Assembly (NCBI GenBank): GCA_014378805.1
Contig: JACMMY010000056.1
Location: forward strand, 1-8,171
Length of the DNA stretch: 8,171 nt
DNA from: Moraxellaceae bacterium
GTDB lineage: Bacteria; Pseudomonadota; Gammaproteobacteria; Pseudomonadales; Moraxellaceae
Reading direction: 5' to 3'
The notes under the pieces are model-generated. The model did not search any database. It was given only the letters and a program-made list of their open reading frames with translations, and was not told the origin of the DNA. This document shows positions 6,451-8,171 of the stretch, piece after piece (the stretch's first letter is position 1; the number at the start of each line of letters is the position of its first letter). A program made the translations under genes and the position numbers.

Positions 6451-7650
6451 ATGTCATCCATACAACAGAAATCATATTACGAATTTTTCTGCCCTGTCAA
6501 AGTCATCGCAGGCCACATGGCACTAGAACATATTCCGTTTGAGCTGGCAGCACTGGGTGCAAAACGCCCCATGATTATTACTGACAAAGGTGTGCGTAGT
6601 AACAATCTCTTGGTTCCACTTGAAGCGACGTTTGTCGATACGGATAGTCAAATTGCAGTCATTTTTGATGAAGTTCCACCAGACAGTAGCTTACAAACTG
6701 TTCGTGCAGCTGCAAAACTCTACCGTGATAATCATTGCGATGCGATTATTGCAGTAGGTGGTGGCTCTGTGATCGACACAAGTAAAGGTGTGAATATCCT
6801 CGTCTCTGAAGGCGGCGATGACTTGATGAAATATTCAGGCGCACACAACTTAACTAAACCACTCAAACCATTTTTTGTTGTACCAACGACAGCAGGTACG
6901 GGTTCAGAAGTGACCATGGTTGCCGTGATTGCAGACCCAGAAAAGAATATCAAAATGCCATTCACATCGTATCATTTGATGCCGAATGCTGCGGTTCTTG
7001 ATCCACGAATGACTCAGACTTTACCGCCGCACATCACGGCGATGACCGCAATGGATGCACTCACCCACGCAGTTGAAGCATATACCTGCTTAGGTCACAA
7101 CCCAATCAGCGATGCTTATGCAACTGCTGCGATTCGCAAAATCAGTGAAAATTTGATTTTTGTTTTGGATAATCCAAAAGATGCAAATGGTCGTCTTGAA
7201 CTCGCTCAAGCATCAACCATGGCAGGCATCGCCTTCTCAAACTCAATGGTCGGTTTAGTTCACTCAATCGGCCATGCGACGGGTGCAGTTGCACACGTCC
7301 CACATGGTTTGGCGATGAGTCTTTATTTGCCATACGTCCTTGAGTACAACCTCGACACGAACGGAGACCGTACCGCTGACTTGCTATTGTACCTCGCAGG
7401 TGCGGATGTTTATGCAGCTACGCCAGCAGCAAAACGTGCGCAAAAAGCGATTGAGCATATCCGTGGTATGCGTGACACCTTGTATGAACGTACAAAATTG
7501 CCACGCACTCTGCAAGAAACTGGCAAAGTTGATAAATCACAGCTTGCTGATATTGCTCAAAAAGCGTTGGATGATGGTTCGATTATCTACAATCCAAAAG
7601 AAGCAAGCCTGGCGGACATCAAAGCTATTTTAGAAAAAGCTTGGGCTTAA
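6451..7650 (+). CDS. Iron-dependent (group III) alcohol dehydrogenase
   Basis: A cytosolic NAD(P)-dependent enzyme interconverting an alcohol and its aldehyde or ketone; the substrate cannot be read from sequence. It has 399 residues, slightly longer than FucO/YiaY-type relatives (about 380) mainly through a short N-terminal extension. The dinucleotide-binding motif GGGSVIDTSKG is at residues 103-113 and TTAGTGSE at 146-153. The metal ligands are D202 and H206 in MDALTHAVEAYT, H271 in HSIGH and H285 in PHGLA; their spacing matches the family (FucO D196, H200, H263, H277). All four are present, so an active metalloenzyme is expected. GGAG (6441-6444) lies 6 nt before the ATG, inside the end of the upstream gene. 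A strong terminator follows 38 nt after the stop, so this is the last gene of its unit. Confidence 0.95.
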   Translation: MSSIQQKSYYEFFCPVKVIAGHMALEHIPFELAALGAKRPMIITDKGVRSNNLLVPLEATFVDTDSQIAVIFDEVPPDSSLQTVRAAAKLYRDNHCDAIIAVGGGSVIDTSKGVNILVSEGGDDLMKYSGAHNLTKPLKPFFVVPTTAGTGSEVTMVAVIADPEKNIKMPFTSYHLMPNAAVLDPRMTQTLPPHITAMTAMDALTHAVEAYTCLGHNPISDAYATAAIRKISENLIFVLDNPKDANGRLELAQASTMAGIAFSNSMVGLVHSIGHATGAVAHVPHGLAMSLYLPYVLEYNLDTNGDRTADLLLYLAGADVYAATPAAKRAQKAIEHIRGMRDTLYERTKLPRTLQETGKVDKSQLADIAQKALDDGSIIYNPKEASLADIKAILEKAWA

Positions 7651-7688
7651 TACTTTGGCGAAATAAACGCCCAAGTTTAATTAGAAAT

Positions 7689-7724
7689 AAAAAAAGGATG
7701 CGCGGTAATGGCATCCTTTTTTTT
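7689..7724 (+). terminator. Strong intrinsic terminator after the alcohol dehydrogenase gene
   Basis: GGATGC (7696-7701) pairs with GCATCC (7711-7716) around a 9-nt loop, flanked by seven A's (7689-7695) and eight T's (7717-7724). Because the A-run mirrors the T-run, it could also act in the opposite direction as a back-up terminator for minus-strand transcription. Confidence 0.93.
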
Positions 7725-7790
7725 GTTTATGCGAACAAGAAAATTCGTTTGTTTTTATTTATTAAAATAATATCTTCACATATCAGACAA

Positions 7791-8012
7791 TAAAAAACCA
7801 CGGCATCCTTTGTGTTCACTTTAATGAAACGCTACAAAGGTTGTCGCGGTCTGCTTGGTATTTTGACCTCTCTCCGCTCTTACTTCAAAGAGCAAGATGG
7901 TAGTAGACGGTTCACATAATAAAATACCAATTGATACGGAGAAATTTCTGGGCTCTTACCTGTACAATCCTGGAGCTCAAAAACCAGAGCCTAACTTGCA
8001 ACGCTCCATATT
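7791..8012 (-). ncRNA. Candidate small RNA of about 220 nt, convergent to the dehydrogenase gene
   Basis: Read on the minus strand, an extended -10 promoter (8046-8019) is followed by three stem domains placed end to end and an intrinsic terminator. Domain 1 is closed by AUAUGGAG (8011-8004) with CUCCGUAU (7941-7934), 8 pairs including one G-U, enclosing GGCUCU/AGAGCC (7991-7986 / 7956-7951). Domain 2 is closed by a perfect 10-bp helix, UUGGUAUUUU (7930-7921) with AAAAUACCAA (7864-7855), and contains GCUCUU/AAGAGC (7893-7888 / 7881-7876). Domain 3 is the terminator (7849-7798) plus six U's. The predicted start falls at the first paired base of domain 1. No open frame of useful length lies here on either strand. 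The sequence lacks the signatures of 6S, SRP, RNase P, tmRNA or Spot 42 as I know them. The class and targets are unknown; the call is structural inference without expression data. Confidence 0.66.
7792..7849 (-). terminator. Intrinsic terminator of the minus-strand small-RNA candidate
   Basis: On the minus strand CCGCGACAACCTTTGTA (7849-7833) pairs with CACAAAGGATGCCGTGG (7814-7798): 13 Watson-Crick pairs and one G-T wobble out of 17, with mismatches A-C, A-A and A-C. TTTTTT follows (7797-7792). The 18-nt loop can form a 4-bp TTCA/TGAA mini-stem. On the plus strand the same hairpin is not followed by a T-run, which fixes the direction as minus. Confidence 0.78.
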
Positions 8013-8018
8013 TAAGTC

Positions 8019-8046
8019 ATCATAGCACGTTTTTTAATCAACTCAA
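8019..8046 (-). promoter_or_regulatory. Extended -10 sigma-70 promoter of the small-RNA candidate
   Basis: On the minus strand TTGAGT (8046-8041), a 16-nt spacer and TATGAT (8024-8019) match the consensus at 4/6 and 5/6. TG sits one base before the -10 box (TGCTATGAT), the extended -10 signature. The start is predicted near 8011-8013. No downstream minus-strand gene exists before the terminator at 7792-7849, so the promoter serves a short untranslated transcript. Confidence 0.66.
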
Positions 8047-8052
8047 AATCCA

Positions 8053-8090
8053 TTCATCAGGGCGATAAAGCCATCCTATGTACTGATGAA
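8053..8090. repeat. Inverted repeat directly upstream of the small-RNA promoter
   Basis: TTCATCAG (8053-8060) and CTGATGAA (8083-8090) are perfect reverse complements separated by 22 nt, with a nested GGC/GCC (8061-8063 / 8070-8072). It lies 7 nt upstream of the minus-strand -35 box, where an activator site or operator would be. It has no adjacent T-run on either strand, so it is not a typical terminator. The binding factor, if any, is unknown. Confidence 0.45.
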
Positions 8091-8171
8091 AGCTCATAAC
8101 ACATTCTATCTCACTACATTTTGTGGGATATTAATATTACATGAGGGAAGATTTAAGATCAAATCAGCAAG
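8091..8171. other. AT-rich window end with no supported gene
   Basis: The minus strand has one short open frame entering from the edge (stop TAG near 8106) and the plus strand an ATG at 8141 open to the edge, preceded by no good ribosome binding site. Both are too short to support. Nothing else was recognised here. Confidence 0.3.

Noticed and set aside
7731..7760. Second hairpin after the dehydrogenase terminator (AACAA / TTGTT with T-rich tail)
   Set aside because: The stem is only 5 weak pairs, and the strong terminator just upstream makes it unnecessary.
7791..8012. Idea that the small-RNA candidate is 6S RNA, SRP RNA, Spot 42 or a CsrB/RsmZ-type RNA
   Set aside because: It has three separate domains rather than a 6S rod, lacks the SRP GGAAG/AGCAG loop pattern, does not match Spot 42, and has only four GGA triplets, one of them in the terminator. 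A database search would be needed to exclude these fully.
8141..8171. Possible start of a plus-strand gene running off the window
   Set aside because: Only ten codons are visible, with no ribosome binding site at proper distance.
8106..8171. Possible 3' end of a minus-strand gene entering from the edge
   Set aside because: Only about 21 codons are open and the residues match nothing I recognise; an open stretch this short is expected by chance.

Overview
The window looks like chromosomal DNA of a gammaproteobacterium of the Moraxellaceae (Acinetobacter or a close relative such as Alkanindiges). This rests on the protein types, moderate-to-low G+C genes with AT-rich spacers, and a purine/pyrimidine-rich repeat between purH and purD that resembles intergenic repeats I remember from Acinetobacter. 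The genus is inferred from recall, not computed. No tRNA, rRNA, CRISPR array, transposase or phage gene was seen.

Layout. (1) Positions 1-2681, + strand: the 3' part of purH (AICAR transformylase / IMP cyclohydrolase), a folded repeat of about 117 nt, and a complete purD (GAR synthetase). These are two de novo purine enzymes in one direction. A hairpin without a U-tract follows purD. (2) Positions 2682-3030: a gene-free spacer with a good sigma-70-type promoter (TTGAAT-17-TATGAT). (3) Positions 3031-5575, + strand: a probable operon of a soluble ABC1/COQ8-type atypical kinase, lipB (octanoyltransferase, 3 nt downstream) and a small DUF2721-type membrane protein starting at TTG. (4) Positions 5576-5821: a spacer with an AT-rich hairpin and an 88-nt element bounded by a perfect 10-bp inverted repeat. 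(5) Positions 5822-7650, + strand: an SCP2-like lipid-binding-domain protein and, 2 nt later, an iron-dependent (group III) alcohol dehydrogenase, closed by a strong intrinsic terminator at 7689-7724. (6) Positions 7725-8171: no protein gene, but on the minus strand an extended -10 promoter, about 220 nt of self-complementary sequence and an intrinsic terminator in the correct order. This is a candidate small RNA converging on the dehydrogenase gene.

Functional picture. purH and purD are housekeeping. The kinase belongs to the family that supports ubiquinone synthesis and quinone/lipid handling, and LipB starts lipoylation of 2-oxoacid dehydrogenases, so region 3 leans towards respiratory cofactors. 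Region 5 pairs a putative lipid-binding protein with an alcohol dehydrogenase, which suggests a hydrophobic alcohol or aldehyde substrate (inference). The least explained and most interesting item is the minus-strand small-RNA candidate at 7791-8012. I do not recognise it as 6S, SRP, RNase P, tmRNA or Spot 42.
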